A DNA stretch of 64,000 nt from CAG-964 sp902789345 (GTDB taxonomy: Bacteria > Bacillota > Clostridia > Oscillospirales > Acutalibacteraceae): NCBI GenBank assembly GCA_052117325.1, contig JBQKJJ010000012.1. One strand, 5' to 3'. Positions within the stretch are counted from its first letter, which is position 1. Every line of letters begins with the position of its first letter. Below are positions 17,625-26,515 of this stretch, piece by piece. Below the pieces are notes generated by a model. It did no database searches. It worked only from the letters and a program-made list of their open reading frames with translations, and was not told the origin of the DNA. Made by a program: the position numbers and the translations under genes.

Positions 17625-18436
17625 TAAAGGATATTACGCTGGGACAGTTTTTTCCGGGCAATTCGGTTATACACAAAATTGACCCAAGAGTGAAAATATT
17701 GCTTATAATTGCATATATTGTTTTTTTGTTTGTAGCTAATAACTTTGTTTCTTTAGGCTTTATGGCACTGGTAACGGTGGCAATAGTGTTACTTACAAAG
17801 ATTCCCGTAAAAATGTATTTTAAAGGTTTAAAGGCTATAATGTTTATTATTCTTTTTACATCTGTATTAAATATGTTTTACGGCAGTGGCGAACCTATAT
17901 GGCAGTGGGGATTTTTGAAAATAACATTAAACGGAATAAGCAATGCTGTTTTTATTTCAATAAGAATTGTTGCGCTTATTTTTATTAGCTGTGTACTGAC
18001 CTACACAACCTCGCCTACTGACCTTACCGACGCACTTGAAAGACTTATGAAGCCCCTTACAGTGCTTCATATTAAGGTACACGAAATAGCAATGATGATG
18101 ACTATTGCACTGCGGTTTGTTCCTACCTTACTTGAGGAAACGGACAAAATTATGAGTGCACAAAAGGCCCGTGGTGCCAATATGGACAGCGGCGGCTTAA
18201 TAAAAAGAGTAAAGGCTATGATGCCGGTGCTTGTACCGCTGTTGGTTTCTGCCTTTAACAGAGCCTATGAGCTTGCCGTAGCTATGGAGTGCCGCTGTTA
18301 CCGTGGTGGAGGGGGAAGAACAAGAATGAAAGTCTTAAAAGCAGGGACAAAGGACGCTGTGGCTGTGGCAGTGTCGGTATTTGTTTTGGCAGGAGTAATA
18401 GTATGCAATGTAATGTTTGGAGCGATAGCCAGGTGA
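17621..18436 (+). CDS. ecfT: ECF transporter transmembrane protein EcfT
   Basis: EcfT couples the two ATPases to substrate-binding S proteins. The 271 residues include about five to six membrane helices. The two conserved cytoplasmic Ala-Arg-Gly coupling motifs appear as QKARGAN (near residue 186) and CRCYRGG (near residue 227). The TTG start overlaps the ecfA2 stop (TTGA), and GGAGGA sits nine bases before it. No S component lies in the window, so the transported vitamin is unknown. Confidence 0.93.
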   Translation: MIKDITLGQFFPGNSVIHKIDPRVKILLIIAYIVFLFVANNFVSLGFMALVTVAIVLLTKIPVKMYFKGLKAIMFIILFTSVLNMFYGSGEPIWQWGFLKITLNGISNAVFISIRIVALIFISCVLTYTTSPTDLTDALERLMKPLTVLHIKVHEIAMMMTIALRFVPTLLEETDKIMSAQKARGANMDSGGLIKRVKAMMPVLVPLLVSAFNRAYELAVAMECRCYRGGGGRTRMKVLKAGTKDAVAVAVSVFVLAGVIVCNVMFGAIAR

Positions 18437-19173
18437 GAAATTTTTTAATTACAATTTCATATAACGGCAGTAAATATCACGGCTGGCAGATACAGAGCAA
18501 TGCTTTGGCAGTGCAGGAGGTTTTTCAGAAGGCTCTTGAAAATGTTATTCAAAAAACGCCGTACGAGCTAAAGGGTTGTTCAAGAACAGACAGCGGAGTT
18601 CACGCCAATATGTACTGCATTAGTCTTAAAATGGAGCATAATATTCCTACCTACAGACTGCAAACGGCGCTTAACAGGTTTTTGCCCCTTGATATTTCTG
18701 TGCTTAATGTTGAGGAAAAGGAGCTTGACTTTCATGCCCGCTACAGCTGTAAAAGCAAGGAGTATGTTTATAAAATATGGAACAGTCAGGTAAGAAATCC
18801 GTTTTTAGAGGGCTTGGCGTATCATTATAAGTATCCCATTGATGTTGAGCTGTTAAACAGGGCTTGTAAGGCTTATGTGGGAAAACACGATTTTACTTCG
18901 TTTTGCACTATAGACAGCCGCAAAATGGAGGATATGACCAGAAATGTAATGAACTTTAAGGTTGAGCGACAAGGCGATATGGTACTGCTTACGGTAGAGG
19001 CAGACGGATTTTTGTACAATATGGTACGCATTATGGTGGGTACATTAATAAGAATAGCACAGGGTAAATTTTCGCCCGACTGCATAGAGGGTATTATAAA
19101 GGCAAAAAACAGGGCAAAAGCAGGGCCTACGGCGCCTGCCTGCGGACTTTATTTAAACAGGGTTAATTATTAA
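18433..19173 (+). CDS. truA: tRNA pseudouridine synthase A
   Basis: TruA makes pseudouridine at tRNA positions 38-40. The 246-residue protein starts with a GTG overlapping the ecfT stop (GTGA) and gives the usual RNFLITISYNG start. Catalytic Asp is in SRTDSGVHA near residue 52. YHYKYPI and FLYNMVRIMVG are further family motifs. The frame is open 48 codons further upstream inside ecfT, but that extension is not a TruA sequence. ecfA1-ecfA2-ecfT-truA usually continues into rplM-rpsI; here it does not. Confidence 0.93.
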   Translation: MRNFLITISYNGSKYHGWQIQSNALAVQEVFQKALENVIQKTPYELKGCSRTDSGVHANMYCISLKMEHNIPTYRLQTALNRFLPLDISVLNVEEKELDFHARYSCKSKEYVYKIWNSQVRNPFLEGLAYHYKYPIDVELLNRACKAYVGKHDFTSFCTIDSRKMEDMTRNVMNFKVERQGDMVLLTVEADGFLYNMVRIMVGTLIRIAQGKFSPDCIEGIIKAKNRAKAGPTAPACGLYLNRVNY

Positions 19174-19246
19174 TTAAAATTTATAGTTTAAAATTTACCG
19201 TAAATTCAGATACAGTTATTTTTACTGTACAGAACAGGAGATAAGT

Positions 19247-20464
19247 ATGAAAAGGAGAAAAGGCAAAAAAGAGAGGGAAATGCTCAGCTATGAGGACAAG
19301 CCCATAGAGGAATATGAGCGTGACGAAAATAAAAAAAATAAGAAAAATCCGCTTAACGGCAGAGCAAAGGTTATTGTGGTTATTATAGCTGCGTTGGTGG
19401 TTATTGTAGGCGGTGTAAGCATATGGAATTACATTGGTCCTAACGCATTGCAGGGCAGTTTGGCATCTTCAAAAGCCAACGGAAAAGGCTTTCCTGTTGA
19501 AATTCAGGGCAAAACCATAAGCGAGGGCGACGCAAATATTGTTAATAATAACCTTGCGTATACCAGCGACACCGAATTTCAGATTATTAACTCCGGCGGC
19601 GGAATAGTGGTGGACCAAAGGGTTAAATATGCCTCTCCGGCAATGTCTGCAAACGGAGACTATGCCATTATTTACGACAAAAGCGGTAATCAGTTTCAAA
19701 TAAGCAACGGTTCCGGAATAACATACGAGGGAAGTGTGGAGGATACAATTTACACTGCCACAATAAATAAAAACGGCGACTATGCTATTTTATCAAAAAA
19801 ATCCGGTTACACTGCAAAGCTGACTGTGTTTAATAAAAATAATGAACAGCATTACGCTTATTATTTTTCTGAATGTTACACTACCGGTGTTTCAATAAAC
19901 AACAGCTTAACCCAAGCGGTTGTATGCGGACTTGACGCTTCAAAGGGCAGTATAGTTTCAAAAATATATGTACTGGACTTTACAAAGGAAGAACCCATTG
20001 CCAAGCTGGATTTTAAGGATATTACCATATATGAAGCAAAGTTTATGAACAATGGCAACATTGCGGTAATTGGTGATACAACAGCGATGATAATAACCTC
20101 TGACTATAAAAATAAATATGACTTTACCTATAACGGATATAATTTAAGAAGCAGAAAAATTACAGACAACGGAATTTTCCTTTCACTGTCGCCTTTTGAG
20201 GACGGAAAAAGCTGTGAAATTTGGAATATATCCGAAAAAGGCATAACGACAACCACAAAAACAGATATGTCGGTAGATTCTATGGATGTTTGCGGTAATA
20301 ATGCGGCAATATTAAGCAACAATAAAATAACCCTGTTTGATACCTCCACACAAACGACACTTAAGGACTATGACGCAGGACTGGACGCTCAAAGCATTGT
20401 TTACGCAAACAATAATACGGTATATGTTGTTGGCATAACAGAAATAAGAAAGGTTGAGCTGTAA
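19247..20464 (+). CDS. DUF5711 membrane-anchored propeller-like protein
   Basis: This 405-residue protein has a strongly basic N-terminus and one membrane helix at about residues 45-62 (VIVVIIAALVVIVGG). The extracellular region is rich in repeated beta segments of the type NGDYAI and NNKITLFD, resembling a WD/PQQ-like propeller. This matches the DUF5711 family of Clostridia, whose function is not known. No catalytic motif is visible. It has AGGAGA before the ATG and is followed by cvpA after a 200-base gap, so it may be its own unit. Confidence 0.75.
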   Translation: MKRRKGKKEREMLSYEDKPIEEYERDENKKNKKNPLNGRAKVIVVIIAALVVIVGGVSIWNYIGPNALQGSLASSKANGKGFPVEIQGKTISEGDANIVNNNLAYTSDTEFQIINSGGGIVVDQRVKYASPAMSANGDYAIIYDKSGNQFQISNGSGITYEGSVEDTIYTATINKNGDYAILSKKSGYTAKLTVFNKNNEQHYAYYFSECYTTGVSINNSLTQAVVCGLDASKGSIVSKIYVLDFTKEEPIAKLDFKDITIYEAKFMNNGNIAVIGDTTAMIITSDYKNKYDFTYNGYNLRSRKITDNGIFLSLSPFEDGKSCEIWNISEKGITTTTKTDMSVDSMDVCGNNAAILSNNKITLFDTSTQTTLKDYDAGLDAQSIVYANNNTVYVVGITEIRKVEL

Positions 20465-20538
20465 GGGCAAAGGCTTGTTGCCCGGTGTGATACTTGACAT
20501 TTTGCGGACTTTACAGTTTGGCGTTTTTGGCAGTAAAC

Positions 20539-20553
20539 TGTGGCAGTGCCACA
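20539..20553. repeat. Short perfect palindrome
   Basis: TGTGGCA-G-TGCCACA, a 7-bp inverted repeat around one base, lies in the gap between the DUF5711 gene and cvpA. It could be an operator or chance. It has no T-tract. Confidence 0.3.
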
Positions 20554-20664
20554 ATGTACAAGCACTGCTGTGGGTTAATTTGCATTTGTTCACAATTTGA
20601 TAATTGTATTTTTACTTTCTATATGTTATATTATTTCAATATAGCATACATATGAGGTTTGTAT

Positions 20665-21408
20665 ATGTTTAATTGGTTTGACTTAATAATGATACTTATT
20701 ATTGTACTTGTGGCTGTTTCAGGCTATATACGAGGTGCAATAAAGTCTATCCTTTCGCTGGTAGGCGGTATAGTTTCAATTATTGTTGCTTACACCTTTA
20801 GCAAGGCGGTGTCGCCGTATATATACGATATGTTTTTTAAACAATCGGTATCGGACAAGGTAAGCAACTCTGTAAGCAATTCCCTTGACAGCAGTTCAGG
20901 AAATTTAGGAGATGCGGTATATAATGCACTGCCCGATTTTTTAAGGGAAATAGTGGGCGAAAACACATTGTCAAATGCGGTTGGCGCAGTTGCAGACGGC
21001 TCGCAGCAGCAAATAACCGACGCCGCCGTAGATGCGGTACAGGAAATTGTTGCACCTATAATAACAGCTCTAATCGGCTTTATTGTTGTTATTATTGTGT
21101 TTGTATTGCTGAAAGTTGTTATAGCTGTGGTCATTCGTGCTGCAGATGTTGTAAATAAACTGCCTGTAATAGGTACAGCTAATAAGATTGTGGGTGCTGT
21201 AATAGGATGTATATATGGCGCTGTATTGGTTTTGACGGTATCGCTTATTATAGGTGTAATGCCAAGCTCCGAAAACAAGGACTTTAATGATGTGCGGCAA
21301 GGCTCGTTTTTTGTGAATATTTTTATGGATAAGGATAACGACGGTGAGTTGTATGATGCGCAATACGCTACAGAATATAGTACTGACCATTATATAGAGG
21401 GAGAGTAG
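20665..21408 (+). CDS. CvpA family membrane protein
   Basis: This 247-residue membrane protein begins FNWFDLIMILIIV, the N-terminal pattern of the CvpA/colicin V production family (DLI, then GYIRGAIKSILSLVG). Two helices come early and two more in the middle (ALIGFIVVIIVFVLL and IGCIYGAVLVLTVSL). They flank a ~90-residue polar loop that probably faces outward. The molecular function in Gram-positives is unclear. I use the ATG after TGAGGT; a TTG two codons upstream is less likely. Confidence 0.8.
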   Translation: MFNWFDLIMILIIVLVAVSGYIRGAIKSILSLVGGIVSIIVAYTFSKAVSPYIYDMFFKQSVSDKVSNSVSNSLDSSSGNLGDAVYNALPDFLREIVGENTLSNAVGAVADGSQQQITDAAVDAVQEIVAPIITALIGFIVVIIVFVLLKVVIAVVIRAADVVNKLPVIGTANKIVGAVIGCIYGAVLVLTVSLIIGVMPSSENKDFNDVRQGSFFVNIFMDKDNDGELYDAQYATEYSTDHYIEGE

Positions 21409-21415
21409 GATTTGT

Positions 21416-22051
21416 ATGTCAAATGTAGAGCAGGAAGGAATAGCGTCAGGTAAACAACAGTGTGATAAAAGTGAAATTTTTACTATTCCGAATGTTATTT
21501 CTTTTTTAAGAATAGTATTTATTGCGCCGTTTGTGCTTTTTTTCTTGAATGAACAGTATATTGCCGCCTTTAGCTTTATTGTGCTTTCAGGTTTAAGTGA
21601 CTGTATAGACGGGTATTTAGCAAGACGGTTAAATCAGGTTACTGCGTTGGGTAAAATTTTGGACCCTATTGCAGACAAGCTTACATTGGTTGCCGTTATA
21701 ATATGCTTAGGTACTTTAATGCCTCAAATAGTACCGCTGGTTATTGCACTGGTTGTAAAGGATTTGTCTATGCTGCTTGGCGGATATTATTTAATTCACA
21801 AGGGTATAACACCGCCGGCTGCAAAGTGGTATGGTAAGCTGGCTACAATTATTTTTTATGTGTCGGTTGTTGCCATTGTGTTTAGCAGAGCGTTTTTACA
21901 CTACAATAACCCTCTTGTTGTACTTATTTTGCTTAGCATAACAATAGTAGCTATGATGTTTGCTTTGGTGAACTACGCAATTATATTTATTAAGCTGCTT
22001 AATGAAAATGAAAAGAAAAATAAAGAAAAAATTAAAGATGAAAACAAGTAA
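21416..22051 (+). CDS. pgsA: CDP-alcohol phosphatidyltransferase (PgsA-like)
   Basis: This membrane enzyme transfers a phosphatidyl group from CDP-diacylglycerol to an alcohol, probably glycerol-3-phosphate, on the path to phosphatidylglycerol. The signature D-G-x2-A-R-x8-G-x3-D-x3-D is complete, from DGYLAR to GKILDPIADK near residues 63-84. The 211 residues contain about five to six helices and a Lys/Glu-rich tail. The polar 20-residue N-terminus is longer than usual. It starts seven bases after the cvpA stop. Confidence 0.88.
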   Translation: MSNVEQEGIASGKQQCDKSEIFTIPNVISFLRIVFIAPFVLFFLNEQYIAAFSFIVLSGLSDCIDGYLARRLNQVTALGKILDPIADKLTLVAVIICLGTLMPQIVPLVIALVVKDLSMLLGGYYLIHKGITPPAAKWYGKLATIIFYVSVVAIVFSRAFLHYNNPLVVLILLSITIVAMMFALVNYAIIFIKLLNENEKKNKEKIKDENK

Positions 22052-22084
22052 AATTTATCATAGATAACATAAGGAGATAAAACT

Positions 22085-24421
22085 ATGCTTTGTAGTAAAT
22101 GTAACAAAAGACCTGCTGTTGTTTTTGTTTCTGACAATGCAGGAAATCAGACTAAGGGTTACTGCCTTAGCTGTGCAAATGAACTTGGAATTAAGCCTGT
22201 AAAGGATTTAATGCAGAATATGGGAATTACGGACGAGCAGCTTGAAAGTATGCAGGACTCTATGGACAGCCTTATTGAAATGAGCAATAACGGTGAAATT
22301 CCTAATTTGCAGGAGCTTATGGGCGACCAAAATCTGGGCGAACTGCTTAACGGCGAAAATGACATTTTGCCGGGTGATGACAACGACCCTGACAAGTTTT
22401 CTGCCGGCGGTGCTCCTACCTTTCCGTTTAATCTTTTTGGCGGGGCTAACCAGGCTGACAAAACAACACAGTCCAAGAGAAAGGCCAAGAAAGAAAAGGA
22501 CGCTAAAAGAAAGCACCTTGATGCCTACTGCACAAACCTGACAGAGAGAGCAAAGCAGGGCAAGCTGGACAGAGTTATCGGCAGAGATAAGGAAATAGCC
22601 CGTGTAATTCAGATTTTGTCCAGAAGAAGTAAAAATAACCCATGCTTGATTGGTGAGCCAGGTGTAGGTAAAACAGCGATTGCAGAGGGATTGGCACTGC
22701 GTATTGCAAAGGGCGATGTTCCTCAAAGATTAAAAAATAAAGAAATAGAACTGCTTGATTTAACAGCCCTTATTGCCGGTACACAGTTTAGAGGTCAGTT
22801 TGAAAGCCGTATTAAGGGCTTAACTGCCGAGGTTAAGGCTGCCGGAAATATTATATTGTTTATTGACGAGGTGCATAACCTGGTAGGTACAGGCGACGCT
22901 GAGGGCACTATGAATGCCGCAAATATTCTAAAGCCTGCACTTTCCCGTGGTGAAATACAGGTTATAGGTGCAACAACCTTTAACGAGTACAGAAAATACA
23001 TTGAAAAGGACGCAGCACTTGAAAGAAGATTCCAGCCGGTTACAATAAACGAGCCTTCAATTAAAGACGCTATAGAGGTGCTTGAGGGCGTTAAGGATTA
23101 TTACGAAAGGCACCACCGTGTGGCTGTGCCGGAGCAGATTATCCGCCGTGCGGTTGTACTGTCTGAAAGATATATTACAGACAGATTTTTACCGGATAAG
23201 GCTATAGACCTGCTTGACGAAGCATGTGCCTGTGCCGCTTTGAATTGTAAAGCTATGGAGGAATACGACAAGCTTACAGATAATGTACGGTATTTGAAGC
23301 TGAGAGAGGACGAGCTTACAGAAAATCCTGACGCTATTGACTATGAGGCTGTTGCAAAGGTAAGGGAGGAGCTCGCCCAAACTGAGGAAAAAATTAAAAA
23401 GGTAGAACCTGAAGCATTGGGAGTAACTGTAAAGGACGCAGACCTTGCAAAGGTTATTGAGCTGTGGACAGGTATCCCGGCACAGCGTGTTGCCGAAAAC
23501 GAGCTTAACAAGCTTGCTGACCTTGAAACAGCAATGAAAAAGCATATTATAGGTCAGGACGAGGCTGTTTCTGCCATTGCAAAGGCAGTACGCCGCAGCA
23601 GAGTGCAAATAAGCCCACGTCGCAGACCTGCTTCCTTTATATTTGTAGGCCCTACAGGCGTAGGTAAAACAGAACTTGTAAAGGTGCTTGCAGAGGAGCT
23701 GTTTGATACTCCTGAAACTCTTATAAGACTGGATATGTCGGAGTATATGGAGAAGCACGCAGTGTCAAAGATTATTGGTTCACCTCCTGGATATGTGGGC
23801 TATGATGAGGCAGGACAGGTAACCGAAAAGGTACGCAGAAAGCCGTATTCCGTATTGCTGTTTGATGAAATTGAAAAGGCTCACCCTGATGTTTTGAATA
23901 TTCTTTTACAGATTCTTGACGAGGGTAAGGTAACAGACGCTCACGGCAGAGTTGTAAACTTTGAAAATACCGTAATTGTAATGACCTCAAATGCCGGCAG
24001 TTCAAAGGCTGAGTTTGCTTTAGGCTTTGGTAAAACAGAGGACGAAGCAACAAAGGAGCGTGTTATGAAAGCTCTGAGAGAGTTCTTAAGACCTGAATTT
24101 TTGGCAAGGGTAGACGATGTAATTGTATTTAGAAACCTTGATAAAAATGACTTTAAGGGTATTGCGGCTTTGGTGCTAGATGAATACATTGAGTCATTGG
24201 CTGAAAAGGGAATTACATTTACTTATGACGATGCGTCTACTGCATATATTGCAGAAAAATCTGCCGGAGGTAAAAGCGGAGCAAGAGATATTCGCAGCTA
24301 CATCAGACAAAATGTTGAAGATAAAATTGCGACTGAAATTATTAACCACGGTGAGGGCGTGCTAAAGAGCATAGCACTTTCTGTTAAGGACGATGACCTG
24401 CATTTAGATGTAATAATATAA
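22085..24421 (+). CDS. clpE: AAA+ unfoldase, ClpE-like
   Basis: This is a Hsp100/Clp ATPase that unfolds proteins for ClpP. The N-terminus is a zinc finger (C3-x2-C6 and C27-x2-C30), as in ClpE, in place of the double Clp-N domain of ClpC. A ~100-residue Asp/Gly/Asn linker follows. Two AAA modules come next: Walker A GEPGVGKT near residue 201 and GPTGVGKT near residue 525, with a coiled-coil insertion between them. The VGF-type ClpP loop was not looked for residue by residue. The length of 778 exceeds B. subtilis ClpE (699). No CtsR box was recognised upstream. Confidence 0.88.
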   Translation: MLCSKCNKRPAVVFVSDNAGNQTKGYCLSCANELGIKPVKDLMQNMGITDEQLESMQDSMDSLIEMSNNGEIPNLQELMGDQNLGELLNGENDILPGDDNDPDKFSAGGAPTFPFNLFGGANQADKTTQSKRKAKKEKDAKRKHLDAYCTNLTERAKQGKLDRVIGRDKEIARVIQILSRRSKNNPCLIGEPGVGKTAIAEGLALRIAKGDVPQRLKNKEIELLDLTALIAGTQFRGQFESRIKGLTAEVKAAGNIILFIDEVHNLVGTGDAEGTMNAANILKPALSRGEIQVIGATTFNEYRKYIEKDAALERRFQPVTINEPSIKDAIEVLEGVKDYYERHHRVAVPEQIIRRAVVLSERYITDRFLPDKAIDLLDEACACAALNCKAMEEYDKLTDNVRYLKLREDELTENPDAIDYEAVAKVREELAQTEEKIKKVEPEALGVTVKDADLAKVIELWTGIPAQRVAENELNKLADLETAMKKHIIGQDEAVSAIAKAVRRSRVQISPRRRPASFIFVGPTGVGKTELVKVLAEELFDTPETLIRLDMSEYMEKHAVSKIIGSPPGYVGYDEAGQVTEKVRRKPYSVLLFDEIEKAHPDVLNILLQILDEGKVTDAHGRVVNFENTVIVMTSNAGSSKAEFALGFGKTEDEATKERVMKALREFLRPEFLARVDDVIVFRNLDKNDFKGIAALVLDEYIESLAEKGITFTYDDASTAYIAEKSAGGKSGARDIRSYIRQNVEDKIATEIINHGEGVLKSIALSVKDDDLHLDVII

Positions 24422-24460
24422 ATGCGGTAATGTGAAAATTAACTGAAAAAGTTAAATAAA

Positions 24461-24513
24461 AATCCCACAGGAGACACAGCTTAATAAACTGTGTTCCTGT
24501 GGGATTTGTTTTT
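24461..24513. terminator. Bidirectional terminator between clpE-like gene and pyrB
   Basis: AATCCCACAGGA plus ACACAG pair with CTGTGT plus TCCTGTGGGATT around a 9-base loop, with one unpaired G. A T-run follows on the plus strand, and an A-run precedes it. The hairpin can therefore end both the plus-strand clpE-like gene and the minus-strand pyrB. Confidence 0.85.
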
Positions 24514-24555
24514 TTATTTGTATGGAAGCAATATATGCTTTGCGTAAATTAAAAA

Positions 24556-25644
24556 TTACTTTTCTTTTAATTTTTCACCGGGCTTTTTGGCAGTGTCACA
24601 ATATTCGCACACCAAATAACCGCCTTTTTCTTTAAATTCCTTTGGCATATACGGTTCGGTATGGGTAATACATTTTGGATTTACACAGCCGCTGTTATCT
24701 ATAATAATCTTTCCCCTTGAGTAGGAGTATTTTGCCCCCTGCAGGGTTAGCAGTATAAGTGCCATTCTGGCATACATACCGTAAATTGCCTGTTTAAAAT
24801 ATACACAGCGTGGGTCGTCGTCAATATTTTCTGCTATTTCGTCAACTCTAGGCAGTGGGTGAAGAACCTTTAAATCCTCTTTACCTAACGAAAGCTTTTC
24901 TCTGTCAAGTACAAAAACGCCTTTTTGCGCCTCGTATTCTTCCATGCTTGCAAAGCGTTCACGCTGTATTCTGGTCATATACAGAACATCAAGCTGAGGC
25001 ATAGCCTCTTGAAGTGTAGGAACTTCTACATATTCGCAGTTTTGCTCCTGCATAATGTCTTTTATATATTTTGGTATGCCAAGCTCTTTTGTGGATATTA
25101 AAACAAACTTGTTGCCCTCAAAGTGCGACATGGTTTTGATTAGTGAATGTACTGTTCTGCCGTTTTTTAGGTCGCCGCACAGTCCAATAGTCAGGTGGTT
25201 TAGTCTGCCTTTTTCGTTGTGAAGTGTAACAATGTCTGTTAATGTTTGTGTAGGGTGTAGGTGGCCGCCGTCTCCGGCATTTATAATAGGTACACTGCTG
25301 TATTTGGACGCACCCTTAGCACTGCCCTCCAGTGGGTGGCGCATAGCTATAATATCAGCATAGCCGCTTACAATTTTAATTGTATCCTTTAGGCTTTCGC
25401 CCTTTGATACAGATGAATTGCTGGGGTTGTCAAAGCCTATAACAGAGCCGCCCAAACGAAGCATAGCTGTTTGAAAGCTCATTTTTGTTCTTGTGCTTGG
25501 TTCATAAAAAAGTGTACCCAGAATTTTTCCTTTGCAGGCTTCGCTGTAGTTTTCGGGATTTTTCATTATTTTACCTGCTAGCTGTACAATTTCCTGTAAA
25601 TCTGAAAATGAAAGCAGTTCAAGGTCAATAATATGGTTTAACAA
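24556..25644 (-). CDS. pyrB: Aspartate carbamoyltransferase with fused PyrI-type zinc domain
   Basis: This enzyme makes carbamoyl-aspartate in pyrimidine synthesis. The carbamoyl-phosphate motif FYEPSTRTKMSF is near residue 45, and HPTQTLTDI and HPLPRVDEI are standard. After the ~305-residue catalytic part comes a short domain with C-x4-C (GCVNPKC) and C-x2-C (CEYC), matching the zinc site of the regulatory chain PyrI. It is a single-chain PyrB-PyrI(Zn) fusion lacking the PyrI allosteric domain. The start is uncertain: a TTG at 25644 has AAAGGG nine bases upstream, and another TTG at 25665 has no clear site. Confidence 0.9.
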   Translation of the reverse strand: MLNHIIDLELLSFSDLQEIVQLAGKIMKNPENYSEACKGKILGTLFYEPSTRTKMSFQTAMLRLGGSVIGFDNPSNSSVSKGESLKDTIKIVSGYADIIAMRHPLEGSAKGASKYSSVPIINAGDGGHLHPTQTLTDIVTLHNEKGRLNHLTIGLCGDLKNGRTVHSLIKTMSHFEGNKFVLISTKELGIPKYIKDIMQEQNCEYVEVPTLQEAMPQLDVLYMTRIQRERFASMEEYEAQKGVFVLDREKLSLGKEDLKVLHPLPRVDEIAENIDDDPRCVYFKQAIYGMYARMALILLTLQGAKYSYSRGKIIIDNSGCVNPKCITHTEPYMPKEFKEKGGYLVCEYCDTAKKPGEKLKEK

Positions 25645-25675
25645 TTTAAACACCCTTTCTTTCAATACTCTTATA

Positions 25676-25704
25676 ATTTTAACAGCTATTCGTTAAAATA
25701 ACAA
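25676..25704 (-). promoter_or_regulatory. Possible promoter of pyrB
   Basis: On the minus strand TTGTTA and TAAAAT are 17 bases apart, about 30 bases before the gene. No PyrR-type anti-terminator hairpin was recognised in this short leader. Confidence 0.4.
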
Positions 25705-25814
25705 TACTTGTTTAAAAACTTTATCGTATTTAGTAAAAATATGTTGGTATATGTTTTCTGTACTAGCTTTGCCTGCGGTAAAGTTTAAATGAAAACATAA
25801 CTATTAATAATCAG

Positions 25815-25850
25815 CACAGCCTTTGCTTTGGCAGGGGCTGTGTTTTTTTA
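25815..25850 (+). terminator. Orphan terminator upstream of the phage-like operon
   Basis: CACAGCC pairs with GGCTGTG over a 14-base loop, followed by seven T. It is plus-strand oriented, yet no plus-strand gene precedes it: pyrB runs the other way. It may end a small RNA or be a relic. Confidence 0.6.
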
Positions 25851-25916
25851 TTTGTAAGAGGTAAAGAGGGTACTGGATTTTAAAAATTGGGGATAAAAAT
25901 AAAAAATTTTTTTGAT

Positions 25917-25930
25917 AACAATGCATTGTT
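25917..25930. promoter_or_regulatory. Perfect 14-bp palindrome, candidate operator
   Basis: AACAATGCATTGTT is a perfect 14-base palindrome, about 100 bases before the first phage-like gene. Its form resembles a repressor site, but no cognate regulator was identified in the operon. Confidence 0.4.
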
Positions 25931-25961
25931 GCATAAAAATAGGCAACTTTTATGCTTTTTT
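25931..25961 (+). terminator. Second hairpin with T-run before the phage-like operon
   Basis: GCATAAAA and TTTTATGC form a perfect 8-bp stem with a 9-base loop, followed by six T. With the hairpin at 25815 it would insulate the operon from upstream transcription. The 367-base gap 25666-26032 otherwise shows only AT-rich sequence. Confidence 0.55.
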
Positions 25962-26032
25962 GACTATATGTTGCAAGGGTTAATTTACTGCAAAGCAACA
26001 GCAGAAAATCCTTAGCAATTTAAGGAGGATGT

Positions 26033-26515
26033 ATGACAAGAAAGGAAGATAAATTTTGTTGCTTTTATTCTTCAAACGGAAATGTCCGCCTGTCGGCTGT
26101 AATGGCAGGGTACAGCAATAACCCGGAGCAAACAGGACAACAGCTGTTGACAAGAGGTGACATTGCCAGAAAAGTTAAGGAATACCGTGACACCCGTATA
26201 AACGACCTTAAGCTTATGGCACTGCTTGGGTATGAACGCCTTGCTTTTGGAAGTATAGCCGACTGCATACAGCTTTTGTATATGGAAACTCCGTCACTGC
26301 AAAAGCTGGAGGCTATGGATTTATTTATGATTTCAGAAATAAAAAAGCCAAAGGACGGTGCTATGGAGATAAAATTCTTTGACAGAATAAAAGCACTGGA
26401 AAAATTAAGCGAAGCACAGGAGGACACTCACGAAAAGAGCCTGCCGTTTTATAAGGCTCTTGAAAGAAGTGCAGATATGCTTAGCAACAGTGGTGTGGAA
26501 AATGACGCTGAATAG
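26033..26515 (+). CDS. Phage terminase small subunit-like protein
   Basis: This first gene of the phage-like operon encodes 160 residues. The N-terminal region (KFCCFYSSNGNVRLSAV, then AGYS and ARKVKEYRD) resembles the helix-turn-helix DNA-recognition domain of terminase small subunits (terminase_2 type). These bind pac/cos DNA and present it to the large subunit. The C-terminal half is helical and probably oligomerises. A strong AAGGAGG precedes the ATG. The large-subunit start overlaps its 3' end. The call is supported mainly by position and the N-terminal pattern. Confidence 0.8.
   Translation: MTRKEDKFCCFYSSNGNVRLSAVMAGYSNNPEQTGQQLLTRGDIARKVKEYRDTRINDLKLMALLGYERLAFGSIADCIQLLYMETPSLQKLEAMDLFMISEIKKPKDGAMEIKFFDRIKALEKLSEAQEDTHEKSLPFYKALERSADMLSNSGVENDAE

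Noticed and set aside
20539..20553. Palindrome before cvpA as a terminator
   Set aside because: The stem is only 7 bp with a one-base centre and no T-run; it was kept only as a short repeat.
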